Shown piece after piece: positions 1-9,057 of a stretch of 64,000 bases of DNA. The stretch is from CAZDET01 sp964504335 (GTDB taxonomy: Bacteria > Bacteroidota > Bacteroidia > Chitinophagales > Saprospiraceae). The translations under genes were made by a program, and so were the position numbers. The notes beneath the pieces were generated by a model. It was not told the origin of the DNA and did no database searches. It was given only the letters and a program-made list of their open reading frames with translations. Numbering within the stretch: the stretch's first letter is position 1; each line of letters begins with the position of its first letter. Location of the stretch: NCBI GenBank assembly GCA_964504335.1, contig CAZDET010000021.1, positions 8,990 through 72,989 of the forward strand, written 5' to 3'.

Positions 1-434
1 GCCCCGTGGTGGCCTCCTGGATGACCCGGGGCGACCGCCTCGATGAAATTGCCGACTACAGCAACTACCTCAGCCAATTGCTCGAATCTTACCAGATTCA
101 ATGTCCGGCGGATGCGGAGCTAATCTTGCTGGGCTTCAGCCAGGGAACAGCTACCCAGGTGCGCTGGATCATGCGCCGCTTCCCCCAATTTAAACACCTC
201 ATCCTCTGGGCCGGACTCCTGCCGGAAGACATCGACTACCAACCGGCCCTCCCCTACTTTCGGGGGCGCTCCCTTCACTTTTTCTACGCCGAAGACGACC
301 CCCTGCTAACGGCCGAACGCCTATCCTTCCACCGCAATGTGGTGGCGCGCAGTGGCCTCGTGTTCGAAGAACATCAATACCTGGGCGGGCATAAGGTGGT
401 GGCGGAGGAACTGATTAGTCAGTTAGTACTTTGA
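1..434 (+). CDS. alpha/beta hydrolase (phospholipase/carboxylesterase type), 5' end outside the window
   Basis: The reading frame is open to the window edge, so the N-terminus is missing and only about 143 residues remain. The visible part has all three catalytic elements of an esterase: the nucleophile elbow GFSQG, an aspartate in YAEDDPLL and a histidine in GGHKV near the C-terminus. The spacing fits the small cytoplasmic phospholipase/carboxylesterase family (YpfH-like), which hydrolyses short acyl esters. The physiological substrate cannot be told. A GTG at base 6 is an internal valine rather than a start, since the frame continues upstream. Its last codons and stop lie inside a copy of the TTAGTACTTTG repeat described below. 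Confidence 0.8.
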   Translation, partial: PVVASWMTRGDRLDEIADYSNYLSQLLESYQIQCPADAELILLGFSQGTATQVRWIMRRFPQFKHLILWAGLLPEDIDYQPALPYFRGRSLHFFYAEDDPLLTAERLSFHRNVVARSGLVFEEHQYLGGHKVVAEELISQLVL

Positions 435-496
435 TCAGGTCGTTCTTTGCTCGTTCAGTTCTCAGCAAACTAAGGTCCTTTCGACCAAAGTACTAA
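423..496. repeat. inverted pair of the TTAGTACTTTG repeat
   Basis: TTAGTACTTTG at 423-433, overlapping the esterase stop codon, is matched exactly by its reverse complement CAAAGTACTAA at 486-496. The right arm extends to GACCAAAGTACTAA (483-496), the exact reverse complement of a 14-base piece of the 16-bp tandem repeat at 8799-9017. A shorter pair GTTCTTTG (442-449) and CAAAGAAC (502-509) lies next to it. The transcript could fold into a hairpin with a long loop, but there is no clean T-run, so a terminator role is uncertain. Confidence 0.7.
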
Positions 497-522
497 AAGG
501 CCAAAGAACAAAAATACCTCAC

Positions 523-676
523 AATCCACTTTTCCACGTTAAACTAACAATTGTGGATAACTCCCAATTTGCTTAATATCAAGATCTTAGCATGTGGAAA
601 ACCGCCATGTTACATACTGTTAACATTGGCTTAATACAGAGCTATGCACAATTTCTTCTCCACAGCTGTGGAGAAG
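523..676. other. cluster of DnaA-box-like 9-mers; candidate replication origin
   Basis: The 310-bp gap before smc is AT-rich and holds at least six sequences close to the DnaA box TTATNCACA within 150 bp. There is a perfect box TGTGGATAA (552-560, reverse orientation). Single-mismatch boxes are TGTGGAAAA (593-601), CTATGCACA (642-650), and TTCTCCACA (656-664) facing TGTGGAGAA (667-675), which together form a perfect 22-bp palindrome at 655-676. A weaker TTTTCCACG lies at 530-538. AT-rich tracts lie between the boxes. No gene or TAnnTTTG promoter is visible here. Clustered boxes in non-coding AT-rich DNA are the usual signature of oriC; an alternative is a DnaA-regulated promoter for smc. Confidence 0.55.
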
Positions 677-744
677 TAGGGGTGGTTACCAACGACAAGC
701 AGACCCGTTAAATGGTAAATTTAGGGCTTGGATGAAATTTGGAT

Positions 745-3700
745 ATGCGACTGAAGCAATTAGCCATAAAGGGGTTTAAAAGTTTCGCGAACGAGACGGT
801 CATCAACTTTTCCGAAAATGTGATCGGGATTGTAGGGCCGAATGGGGCGGGGAAATCGAACATCGTGGATGCGATCCGCTGGGTGTTGGGCGAACAGAAG
901 AGCCGGGAGCTGCGCCTCGATCAGATGTCGAGTGTGCTCTTTAACGGAACCAATAAACGCAAGGCCTCCGGCCTGGCTCAAGTATCCCTGACCTTCGAAA
1001 ACACCCGCAACCTGTTGCCTACCGAATACACGGAGGTGACGATCACGCGGATGTTGTACCGCAGCGGCGACAGCGAGTACCGGCTCAACGGCGTTCCATG
1101 CCGACTTAAAGATATCACCAGCCTATTTCTGGATACCGGGATCGGGTCCAACTCCTACGCCATCATTGCTCTCGGCATGGTGGATGACATTCTGGCTGAC
1201 AAAGACAACTCCCGGCGCCGTATGTTCGAGCAGGCGGCTGGCATTTCCAAATACAAAGCCCGCAAGCGCGAAACGCTCAACAAGCTAAAAAATACCGACG
1301 GTGACCTGGATCGCATCGAGGACCTGCTGTTCGAAATCCAGTCTAATCTGACCAAACTCGAAAAAGAAGCCAGGCGGGCCAGGCGCTACTTCGACGTAAA
1401 GGAGTCTTACAAGCAGCATAGCATGCAATTAGCGGGGCTGCGGATTGAGCAACTCAAGACCCAGCAACGGGAAGTACGGCAACACATTGAGCAGGAGGAG
1501 CATCGCTACCGACAATTCGAAGCCGGCATCGCAACAAAGGAGGCCGAACTGGCCGAGCGGCGGAAAACCAACCTGGATCAGGAAAAAGCCGTATCCGGTC
1601 AGCAGCGCGCCCTCAATGAATTGGTGGGCAAGGTACGCTCCCTGGAGAGCGACCGGCAAATCATTCAACAAAAGCAACAGTTTACCGAGCAAAACCGCAA
1701 GCAATTGCAGCGGGATATTACCGACGCGGAAACCCAACTGGAGCGCCTCAACGAGGAGATTGCACAGTATCGCGAAGACCTGGTTGCCGAACGGCGCGTA
1801 GAAGCTCGCCTGGAGCAAGAACTGGAAAAAGCAGCGATCGAGCGCGACAAGGTGCAACAAACCTACAGCAACCGCAAGACGGATCTGGATACCGCCGTCA
1901 GCGAGCAGCAACGGGCGGAAAAGCACCTGAGCCAACTCGAACAGGAACGCGCCATCCAGCGCAACCAGCTGGAAAACATCCGCCTACAGCTCCAACGTCA
2001 GGAATCGGAGCAGACCCAGCGACAACAAGAGAAAGAGCAACTGGTCGGACGCCTCTCCCGGCTCCAGCAGGAAGAGCTACAGCAGCAAGAAGCCCTAAAA
2101 GAATTGGAGGAAAGCGAAGCCCAACGGCAGGCAGCGGTAGAAGAAAAAGAACACGCCCTGGAGCAGCTCAAGCAGCAGCAGGTGCGCATCAACCGTGAGT
2201 TGGATGCCAAGCGCAATGAATACCAACTTACCAAAAGCATGGTAGAAAACCTGGAGGGTTTTCCGGAATCCATCCGCTACCTCAACAAGTCGAAAGACTG
2301 GACCGTCGAGCGTTTATTGCTGGGCGATTTACTCCTGGTAGAACCCGATTACCGCATTGCCATCGAGCATTTTCTCGAGCCTTATTTGAATTACTACGTC
2401 GTACACAATACCGCCGAAGCCGAACAAGCTATCCGATTATTGGGGCGTAGCCAAAAAGGCAAGGCCAATTTCTTTTTACTCGATCAGATTCCCGAATCGT
2501 CGCCGGTAGCATATTCCCTTCCCAGCGGTGCCCGCTGGGCCATGGATTGTGTGGAAGTAGATGCGGAGTACACCGACCTTTGTCAGTATCTACTTCAGGG
2601 TGTGGTCGTATTCGATTCGGATGAAGAAGCCCGCGCTGCCCAACAGCCCGGCCTAATTGCCCTGGCTCGCAGCGGGCGGTACCTCAAACGGCCGGCCAGC
2701 CTGGCTGGTGGCTCCGTCGGGCTATTTGAAGGCAAAAAAATTGGCCGAAAGAAAAGCCTGGAGCAACTCAAGAAGCAGATTGAACGCGCCGAGCGAAAGG
2801 CAGCACAGGGAACGCATCAAATCACAGAGATTCAGGACGAATTGCGCCTGCTGCGCGAGCAACGCCGCCACGAAGACCAGCGCCAATTGCAGCACCGCCT
2901 TGTTCAGTTGGGGCAGGAACGCGTGAGCGTCCAAACCAAACTCGACAATCACCAACAGTTTTTGCGACAGCTTCAGGAGCAGCGCGCTTCCCATAGTGAC
3001 GAAATTACCAAAGTGGAACAACGCCTTGTTGACCTGGAAGCGGAATTGACCGAAGCCCGCCAGGCCACCAATGCAGTACGAACGCGGTCGGCCGCGGCCG
3101 ATGCAGGGTTGCAGGCTCTTTCCGAATCCCTCACCGCCGTTTCCACTGCATTCAATGAGCAGAACGTTGCCTTCATTCGCCAGCAAAATCGCGTAACTAC
3201 CTACCAGCAGGAACTCACCTTCCGCGAACGCCAGCATGCGGAAGTCCAGTCCCGGCTCGAACAGGCGCGCCACCAGGTGGCCCAATCCGGCCACCAAATC
3301 GAAGCGCTGGAGACTGATAAAGGGAACCTGGAACAACAATTACAGGACCTCTACCAGCAACGCGACGCCCTGGCCAATCAGCTCTCCGAAATCGAACAAG
3401 CCTACTACCAGGCCCGCAACGCAGTCAGTGAAATCGAAGATGCCCTGCGGCACCTGAACCGCCAGCGGCAGGACGTACAAATTCAAATCAACCAATTAAA
3501 GGAAAAGGAAAACACGATCAAATACGAAGTGAGTTCCGTGGCCCAGCGCTTGCGGATCGAATTTGGCATCGATATCAACTCCCTGCTCAACAGCGGAACG
3601 GATCTCTCCTCTGACCTGGAACCAGAAGCCCTTATGCTTAAAGTAGATCGGCTCAAGCACCGCATCGATAATTACGGTGATATCAACCCCCTGGCGGTAG

Positions 3701-4305
3701 AGGCATTTGATGAAATGAAAGAACGCCACGATACCATCAGCCAACAACGCGATGATATCGTGGCCGCCAAAGACAGCCTGCTGGTAACCATTCGGGAAAT
3801 CGAGGAAACCGCAACGGCACAGTTTCTAATGGCATTCGAAAAGGCTCGGCTCTATTTCATCGATGTCTTCCGGTCGCTATTCACCGAAGATGACGACTGC
3901 GACCTGCTACTGATCGATCCGGATAACCCCCTTGAATCAAAGATTGAAATCGTAGCCAAGCCGAAGGGGAAACGGCCACAAACGATTAATCAATTATCGG
4001 GTGGCGAAAAAACCCTGACCGCTACCGCACTCCTGTTTGCGCTCTATCTGCTGAAACCGGCACCTTTCTGCGTATTCGACGAGGTGGATGCCCCGCTAGA
4101 CGATGTCAACATCAGCAAGTTCAACCGCATCATCAAAAAATTTGCCAAGGAATCACAGTTTATCATTGTCACGCACAACAAGCTGACGATGGCCGCCGTC
4201 GACACGATTTACGGCGTCCACATGGCCGAACAGGGAATCTCCGCCGTCACACCCGTCGACTTCAGGGATTTCGAGCATACCACAGCGCTGGAGGCCGTCG
4301 GTTAA
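745..4305 (+). CDS. smc: chromosome segregation protein SMC
   Basis: SMC is the ATPase of the bacterial condensin-like complex (with ScpA and ScpB, not in this window), which organises and segregates the nucleoid. The protein of 1186 residues is full length. Walker A GPNGAGKSN is at residues 31-39. Two long Gln/Glu/Arg-rich coiled coils flank a hinge at about 505-660, and the C-terminal head carries the signature LSGGEKTL near 1083 and Walker B CVFDEVDAPLDD near 1107. The ATG at 745 gives the typical start MRLKQLAIKGFKSFA; a TTG two codons earlier is less likely. It is the first gene after the candidate origin region and converges on the AsmA-like gene with only 11 bp between stops. Confidence 0.97.
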   Translation: MRLKQLAIKGFKSFANETVINFSENVIGIVGPNGAGKSNIVDAIRWVLGEQKSRELRLDQMSSVLFNGTNKRKASGLAQVSLTFENTRNLLPTEYTEVTITRMLYRSGDSEYRLNGVPCRLKDITSLFLDTGIGSNSYAIIALGMVDDILADKDNSRRRMFEQAAGISKYKARKRETLNKLKNTDGDLDRIEDLLFEIQSNLTKLEKEARRARRYFDVKESYKQHSMQLAGLRIEQLKTQQREVRQHIEQEEHRYRQFEAGIATKEAELAERRKTNLDQEKAVSGQQRALNELVGKVRSLESDRQIIQQKQQFTEQNRKQLQRDITDAETQLERLNEEIAQYREDLVAERRVEARLEQELEKAAIERDKVQQTYSNRKTDLDTAVSEQQRAEKHLSQLEQERAIQRNQLENIRLQLQRQESEQTQRQQEKEQLVGRLSRLQQEELQQQEALKELEESEAQRQAAVEEKEHALEQLKQQQVRINRELDAKRNEYQLTKSMVENLEGFPESIRYLNKSKDWTVERLLLGDLLLVEPDYRIAIEHFLEPYLNYYVVHNTAEAEQAIRLLGRSQKGKANFFLLDQIPESSPVAYSLPSGARWAMDCVEVDAEYTDLCQYLLQGVVVFDSDEEARAAQQPGLIALARSGRYLKRPASLAGGSVGLFEGKKIGRKKSLEQLKKQIERAERKAAQGTHQITEIQDELRLLREQRRHEDQRQLQHRLVQLGQERVSVQTKLDNHQQFLRQLQEQRASHSDEITKVEQRLVDLEAELTEARQATNAVRTRSAAADAGLQALSESLTAVSTAFNEQNVAFIRQQNRVTTYQQELTFRERQHAEVQSRLEQARHQVAQSGHQIEALETDKGNLEQQLQDLYQQRDALANQLSEIEQAYYQARNAVSEIEDALRHLNRQRQDVQIQINQLKEKENTIKYEVSSVAQRLRIEFGIDINSLLNSGTDLSSDLEPEALMLKVDRLKHRIDNYGDINPLAVEAFDEMKERHDTISQQRDDIVAAKDSLLVTIREIEETATAQFLMAFEKARLYFIDVFRSLFTEDDDCDLLLIDPDNPLESKIEIVAKPKGKRPQTINQLSGGEKTLTATALLFALYLLKPAPFCVFDEVDAPLDDVNISKFNRIIKKFAKESQFIIVTHNKLTMAAVDTIYGVHMAEQGISAVTPVDFRDFEHTTALEAVG

Positions 4306-4316
4306 TTGCTAGTCAT

Positions 4317-7300
4317 TCAATCTTGGTTTCTGGTTGAGTCGGGCTCGGTTTTCTTCTTTTTCTTTTTGAAGGGATTAAACTTCTCCAAATCTTTTTTAAT
4401 ATCCTCCACCGTAGATTTAATACCCGTGGCGGTTGAGTCAGCGGTTGTTCCTGTAGTATCCTGTGCAATACCGAGGGCGTCGCGCAACTGGTTTTTGGCC
4501 TCGTCGGCAAGGCTTTGCTTCACGGAATCGGCTGCGGATTGTACTTCCTCTTCGATTGCCTCCCGAGTATCAGCTATTTGTTCTTTGGCCTGATCCACCA
4601 GGGAATCTTTTTGCTCCTCTACTGCCGACTTGCCCGCGCCTCCGGAAATGCCGAGCAGATCAAAGGCGACCTTGGGGTCGCTGATAGAGCCCGACAACGC
4701 AATGTCTACGTTGAGGGTATCGCCTTGCTCCAGGTTGAGGCCCAATTTGTTGGCCTGGCCAAACAACTGATCGATGCCCCGGCCAATAGCAGCGCCCACG
4801 GCATTACTTTCCACCATTTCCCGCGGAATAGCAGCCTTTATGGAATAGTCCATTGCCCGATTGAGGCCGTGTTTTCCAGCCACTACAAAACGGGCATCCC
4901 CCACACTGAACGGAAAGGGCTCCACCGCGACGGTGCCGTCCTCCACGACAAACCAGCTTTTCACGTTATTCAAATTGACCGACCGCTTCAATTCGTTCAC
5001 ATTCAGTGCCTCCCCGATGGTATTCAACGGCTTGAAACCACTCAGCGCCGCGTCGAGGGTTTGAATAAACCCTTCGGCATCAATCGAGGTCAGCACGGGA
5101 AACATATTTTTTCCCAGATCACCATTGATGATCAAATCGCTGGAAAACTTTCCTTCCAAAAACTGCCCGATGGGCATCAGGGCCTGCATCGTGTTGAGTG
5201 TCCGGAACGACTGCCCAAAGTCGAGGTTCTTTAGCGCGTACTTAAAGCTGAAGCCCGGCGATTCCAGATCCGAGGCATCGTAGGCACCGGCAAAGTTGAC
5301 GCTGCCACCAAGCAAATTCGCAACGCCCTCCTCGAATACCACCTGCTCATCGCGCACGGCCAGCACGCCTTTTACCTGATTGAGCGTGAGGTTGGAATAC
5401 TGTACCCGATCGGCGTCCAGATTCACCGCCAAATTGATACGCTCCGGAACGGGGATGGGAGCGAGTTCTTCTTCGGTGGCTTCGGCAACTGCTTCGCCTT
5501 CTTCCGCCGGTGGCATGAAATCGTCGAGGTTGACAAAGTCAGACCGAACGTCAATCCGGCCGCCCAGTACGCCCTCTTCAAAAGTATAATCGAACGCATT
5601 GAGAATGGTGCCCGTGCCCTGGAAGCTGGAGCCACCCATCGTCGTCTGAACGTCGTCGATGCGAATGCGATTTGGTTGGACCCTACCAGACAGATTACTG
5701 TTTTTCAGCAGGTAAGTATCGTAGGCAATTTCATTAGCTGCCACATCGACATTGAAATCGAAGCGGTCGAATATCTCCGTGTCGGAGCTCACTTCAGCAC
5801 TAGCCTCCTCCATTTCAGCCGGAGTGATGGCACGGGTGGGCGTTTCGGCTTCCGGTACCCATTCTCCGGCATCGAAGTAGTTTGACTGGACTACAAAACT
5901 GCCCGTCATGGTTTTTTCCGGACTGATGTAGGCGAGTATATTATCGATGGCCCCCGTAGCGGATACATCGGACCGCCCGAGATCCGCTTTGAATTCCTGA
6001 ATGAGTACGTTTTGCGGGGTGAAGTCGGCTACCGCCCGTTGAATAAGCACCGCAGGAAGGCCCGGCTGGCGGTAGTTGATGCCCGTAGCGGTGAGGTTGC
6101 CATCCATTTTGATGCGATCGTAGGCCTCCGCTTCGAGCGCGGAGGAAGCTGCGTCGATGGCGATATCGGCTACGATGCGACCGGATAATTCCTCCAACCC
6201 GTCCATCGGAAATGCCTGCACCCACTGCGCCAGATCGATGATACCGTCGATGTTTCCCCGAACGGTGGGGTCGGAAATAGGGGTTCGCACGAGCAACGCC
6301 GCGGAAAATGGATCGTTTCCTACCCGCAGATTTAGCTTCTCGATATCGATCGTCATATCATCCAATTGGTCGGTAGGGCTATCAATATCGATGGTGGTGT
6401 TGATGTCGTTGATCCCAAGCGGTAGGTCGGGATATTTTACGTTGCCTTCAGAAACGGCAGTATGGACATTAAAACTGGGGTAAACTTCCCGCTCCGCGCT
6501 ATAGGTGCCCTGTACAGAGCCTGTTAGTTCGAACTGCCCGGTTACATCTACCGATTCATATCCTTGCGTGTAGGCCGATGGAATGAGGGACCACAGTGAC
6601 CGGAAATCACTTTCGGGAGTTTGGAAAGTGAGATCCATTTCGATATCCTCATCGGGCATGGCGAAATAGCCGTCGGCCTTCAGGGTTAAGTCATTTAAGG
6701 TCAGGTCGTTTTCCCGCAACTCGTAGCGCCCCTCCGTCGTATTGATCTTAAAGATGGCGTCTAAGTCAGCCACCGCATCGCTGATATACGGAACACCGCT
6801 CTGCACGTAGGTGACGGAGTCGATCTTGGATTCGGTATCCAACTCAAATTCTTCCAGGGTGAAATTGCCCGACCCTTCGTGATCCAGCCCGATGAGCTCC
6901 AGGTATATATCAGCGGAGCGATCGTCGTAGACGAAGCGGCCGTTGGTGATGGTGTAGCGATCGAGTGCAAAGTTGAGTTCACCCTCCGATGGCTCGGCGG
7001 TCGCTTCCTCTTCGGTGGCGATGGCGACGTCGTAGTTGGCCATTCCATTGCGCAACACGAGGATGTTGACCTCCGGGTCGACGAGGTTGACTGATTTGAT
7101 CTGAATGTTGGACGGATCGGAAATGACCGACCATACATCGAGTGCAAAATCGGCTGAAGCCCCCCGCGCCAGTGGCAGGCGGTCGAAGGTATCAATGCCC
7201 GTTACACTGAAGCTATCGATTTGCAGGCTGAGCCGGGGAAACGAACGAAAAATGGAAAGGTCGATATCCTTGAAGTCGACTTCCGCGTTGAGATTAGCAT

Positions 7301-7424
7301 TGATTTGTTCTTTGGCGATTTCCTGGATCCGATCCTCAAAAAAGATGGGCAGAAGGAAAGCAGCGCCGAGCAGCAGCAGAACAAACAGGCTTAGACCGAT
7401 AAAAATGCGCTTGACGACCTTCAT
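4317..7424 (-). CDS. AsmA-like envelope protein
   Basis: A 1035-residue protein with one N-terminal membrane segment (MKVVKRIFIGLSLFVLLLLG) followed by EDRIQEIAKEQINANLNAEV, the typical opening of AsmA-family proteins. The remainder is long beta-rich repeats, an AsmA C-terminal domain, and a basic tail KKKKKK before the stop. AsmA-like proteins span the periplasm and are tied to outer-membrane assembly or phospholipid transport; which one applies here is not clear. The frame is open 40 codons upstream, but the ATG at 7424 places the membrane segment at the N-terminus and is chosen. A helical stretch rich in Asp, Glu and Ala follows the AsmA domain. Divergent from rnd. Confidence 0.85.
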   Translation of the reverse strand: MKVVKRIFIGLSLFVLLLLGAAFLLPIFFEDRIQEIAKEQINANLNAEVDFKDIDLSIFRSFPRLSLQIDSFSVTGIDTFDRLPLARGASADFALDVWSVISDPSNIQIKSVNLVDPEVNILVLRNGMANYDVAIATEEEATAEPSEGELNFALDRYTITNGRFVYDDRSADIYLELIGLDHEGSGNFTLEEFELDTESKIDSVTYVQSGVPYISDAVADLDAIFKINTTEGRYELRENDLTLNDLTLKADGYFAMPDEDIEMDLTFQTPESDFRSLWSLIPSAYTQGYESVDVTGQFELTGSVQGTYSAEREVYPSFNVHTAVSEGNVKYPDLPLGINDINTTIDIDSPTDQLDDMTIDIEKLNLRVGNDPFSAALLVRTPISDPTVRGNIDGIIDLAQWVQAFPMDGLEELSGRIVADIAIDAASSALEAEAYDRIKMDGNLTATGINYRQPGLPAVLIQRAVADFTPQNVLIQEFKADLGRSDVSATGAIDNILAYISPEKTMTGSFVVQSNYFDAGEWVPEAETPTRAITPAEMEEASAEVSSDTEIFDRFDFNVDVAANEIAYDTYLLKNSNLSGRVQPNRIRIDDVQTTMGGSSFQGTGTILNAFDYTFEEGVLGGRIDVRSDFVNLDDFMPPAEEGEAVAEATEEELAPIPVPERINLAVNLDADRVQYSNLTLNQVKGVLAVRDEQVVFEEGVANLLGGSVNFAGAYDASDLESPGFSFKYALKNLDFGQSFRTLNTMQALMPIGQFLEGKFSSDLIINGDLGKNMFPVLTSIDAEGFIQTLDAALSGFKPLNTIGEALNVNELKRSVNLNNVKSWFVVEDGTVAVEPFPFSVGDARFVVAGKHGLNRAMDYSIKAAIPREMVESNAVGAAIGRGIDQLFGQANKLGLNLEQGDTLNVDIALSGSISDPKVAFDLLGISGGAGKSAVEEQKDSLVDQAKEQIADTREAIEEEVQSAADSVKQSLADEAKNQLRDALGIAQDTTGTTADSTATGIKSTVEDIKKDLEKFNPFKKKKKKTEPDSTRNQD

Positions 7425-7526
7425 AGTTTGGCGTGGTTTTACTTGTATTCTATTGATAAACCCGATAGCACCGCTCTTGGGTTTATGCTGAAACATAGGA
7501 TATCTGCTCAATTGAACAGGATAACG

Positions 7527-7534
7527 TACTTTTG
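7527..7534 (+). promoter_or_regulatory. -7 promoter box for rnd
   Basis: TACTTTTG matches the Bacteroidota -7 consensus TAnnTTTG. Transcription would begin near 7541, which rules out the TTG at 7539 as the rnd start and supports the ATG at 7611. No convincing -33 box is seen. Confidence 0.5.
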
Positions 7535-7610
7535 ATGCTTGCAACAGGCAGAAAACACATCTCCCAATAGTATTTCAGAAAAAATTAACGAAGCGGAACA
7601 AGCAGAAAGA

Positions 7611-8801
7611 ATGACGAAGCAAAATTCTGACTTTTTATTGATCGATTCCGATACTCAGTTAGATCAATTTGTACATGCGACCAGGGATGCAAAGTGGATT
7701 GCATTCGACACGGAATTTGTGGGAGAGAAGCGATTTCAAACCTTGTTGTGCCTGGTGCAGGTAGCCTGTGAGAAGGGCTATTTTATGCTCGATCCGCTTC
7801 GCCTGTCGCACCTGGACCCTTTTCTGGAACTCGTCACGGATCCGGAGGTGCTCAAGATCACCCACGCCGGCGACAACGATTACCGTCTCCTAAACGCTGT
7901 TTACGGCACGATCCCCCAAAATACTTTCGATACGCAGATTGCCGCCGGCTTTGCGGGCTATCGGTATCCTATCTCGTTTCGCAAGCTCGTGGAAAGTGAG
8001 TTGCGTATGCAGCTCCAGAAAGGATACGCTGTTGCCGACTGGGAAAGTCGGCCCTTTCAGGCGAAACAATTGCGGTACGCACTGGAAGATGTGCAGCCGC
8101 TCCACCGTTTGTACACCAAACTAAACCGAAGGCTGGAAGGCAGCGGAAGGGCCTCCTGGGCGCAGGAGGAGTGTGCTCAAATGGAGGTTCCTGCCTACTA
8201 CGAGCGCGATCCGCACCACGAGGCGATCAACAGCAACCTGATGCGCTCCCTGCGATTTCGCGAACAGGTGTTCCTACTACGCATATTGACCTGGAGACGG
8301 CAGCAAGCCCAACGCAAAGATTACAGCAAAGAGATGATCCTGCCCTCCAAGCTACTGGGGCAAATCGTCAAAGGTGTCCGTAGTGGTAAAGAGGCGCTCA
8401 AGCAAAACCGCCGATTACCCAATAAGACAATCGATCGTTTTGGGGATGCATTCGTCAAAATGTATAACGGCGAAGTGACGGCAGAAGAGCGTGCCGTACT
8501 GAAGCGGATTCCGCGCCAGGAAGACGAAGATCAACTCGATGAAATTCTCCTGGAATTCCTCTACTTACTCATGAAATATCGGGCACAGGAAGAAGATATT
8601 GCCCACGCGCTGGTGATGCCGCGCAACGCGATCAAGCGAATGAAAAGCGATCCCGCTACGCGACAAAACATCCTCGGCAGCGGCTGGCGCCGCGCGCTCC
8701 TCGGCGACGATTTCGTCAACTGGCTGGAAAACTACGACCATCTCCATGTCCATATCAAGGGTGGGCGCATTGAGCTGGAGGTGTTGGAAGAGGAGGAATA
8801 G
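7611..8801 (+). CDS. rnd: ribonuclease D
   Basis: A 3'-to-5' exoribonuclease of the DEDD family that trims tRNA and other structured RNA precursors. Exo I is DTEF (Asp33, Glu35), Exo II is in HAGDND near residue 88, and Exo III is in YALEDVQPLH near 155-159, so all metal-binding acids are present. A helical HRDC-like region follows from about residue 215. The length of 396 residues is normal for RNase D. The frame is open upstream to a TTG at 7539, but that lies at the predicted transcription start; the ATG at 7611, preceded by GAAAGA, is preferred. The stop codon TAG is also the first three bases of the 16-bp tandem repeat array that follows. Confidence 0.92.
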   Translation: MTKQNSDFLLIDSDTQLDQFVHATRDAKWIAFDTEFVGEKRFQTLLCLVQVACEKGYFMLDPLRLSHLDPFLELVTDPEVLKITHAGDNDYRLLNAVYGTIPQNTFDTQIAAGFAGYRYPISFRKLVESELRMQLQKGYAVADWESRPFQAKQLRYALEDVQPLHRLYTKLNRRLEGSGRASWAQEECAQMEVPAYYERDPHHEAINSNLMRSLRFREQVFLLRILTWRRQQAQRKDYSKEMILPSKLLGQIVKGVRSGKEALKQNRRLPNKTIDRFGDAFVKMYNGEVTAEERAVLKRIPRQEDEDQLDEILLEFLYLLMKYRAQEEDIAHALVMPRNAIKRMKSDPATRQNILGSGWRRALLGDDFVNWLENYDHLHVHIKGGRIELEVLEEEE

Positions 8802-9017
8802 TACTTTAGTCTGTTAGTACTTTGGTCTGTTAGCACTTTAGTCTTTTGGTACTNNNNNNNNNNNNNNNNNNNNNNNNNNNNNNNNNNNNNNNNNNNNNNN
8901 NNNNNNNNNNNNNNNNNNNNNNNNNNNNNNNNNNNNNNNNNNNNNNNNNNNNNTAGTACTTTAGTCTGTTAGTACTTTGGTCTGTTAGCACTTTAGTCTT
9001 TTGGTACTTTGGGCTGT
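8799..9017. repeat. 16-bp tandem repeat array interrupted by an assembly gap
   Basis: Consecutive 16-base units read TAGTACTTTAGTCTGT, TAGTACTTTGGTCTGT, TAGCACTTTAGTCTTT and TGGTACTTTGGGCTGT. The array starts on the stop codon of rnd. A run of exactly 100 N (8854-8953) splits it. The 55 bases before the gap (8799-8853) are identical to the 55 after it (8954-9008), so the gap probably reflects a repeat that was not resolved, and true copy number is unknown. The units are contiguous without spacers, so this is not a CRISPR array. The same core occurs as an inverted pair at 423-496. Confidence 0.85.
8854..8953. other. assembly gap (100 N)
   Basis: Exactly 100 undetermined bases, the conventional placeholder for a gap of unknown length. 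It sits in the 16-bp tandem repeat with identical flanks, so it may be a collapsed or duplicated contig end rather than missing genes. Confidence 0.95.
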
Positions 9018-9057
9018 CTGAACTTAGGAATTGCTGGCTATTCCAAGTTCAAGAACC

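Noticed and set aside
435..744. Hidden gene between the esterase and smc
   Set aside because: No open frame with coding character; the DnaA-box-like sequences explain the sequence better.
8799..9017. 16-bp repeat as a CRISPR array or BlaI operators
   Set aside because: The units are contiguous with no spacers, and the dyad structure of the BlaI operator (39490-39532) is absent.
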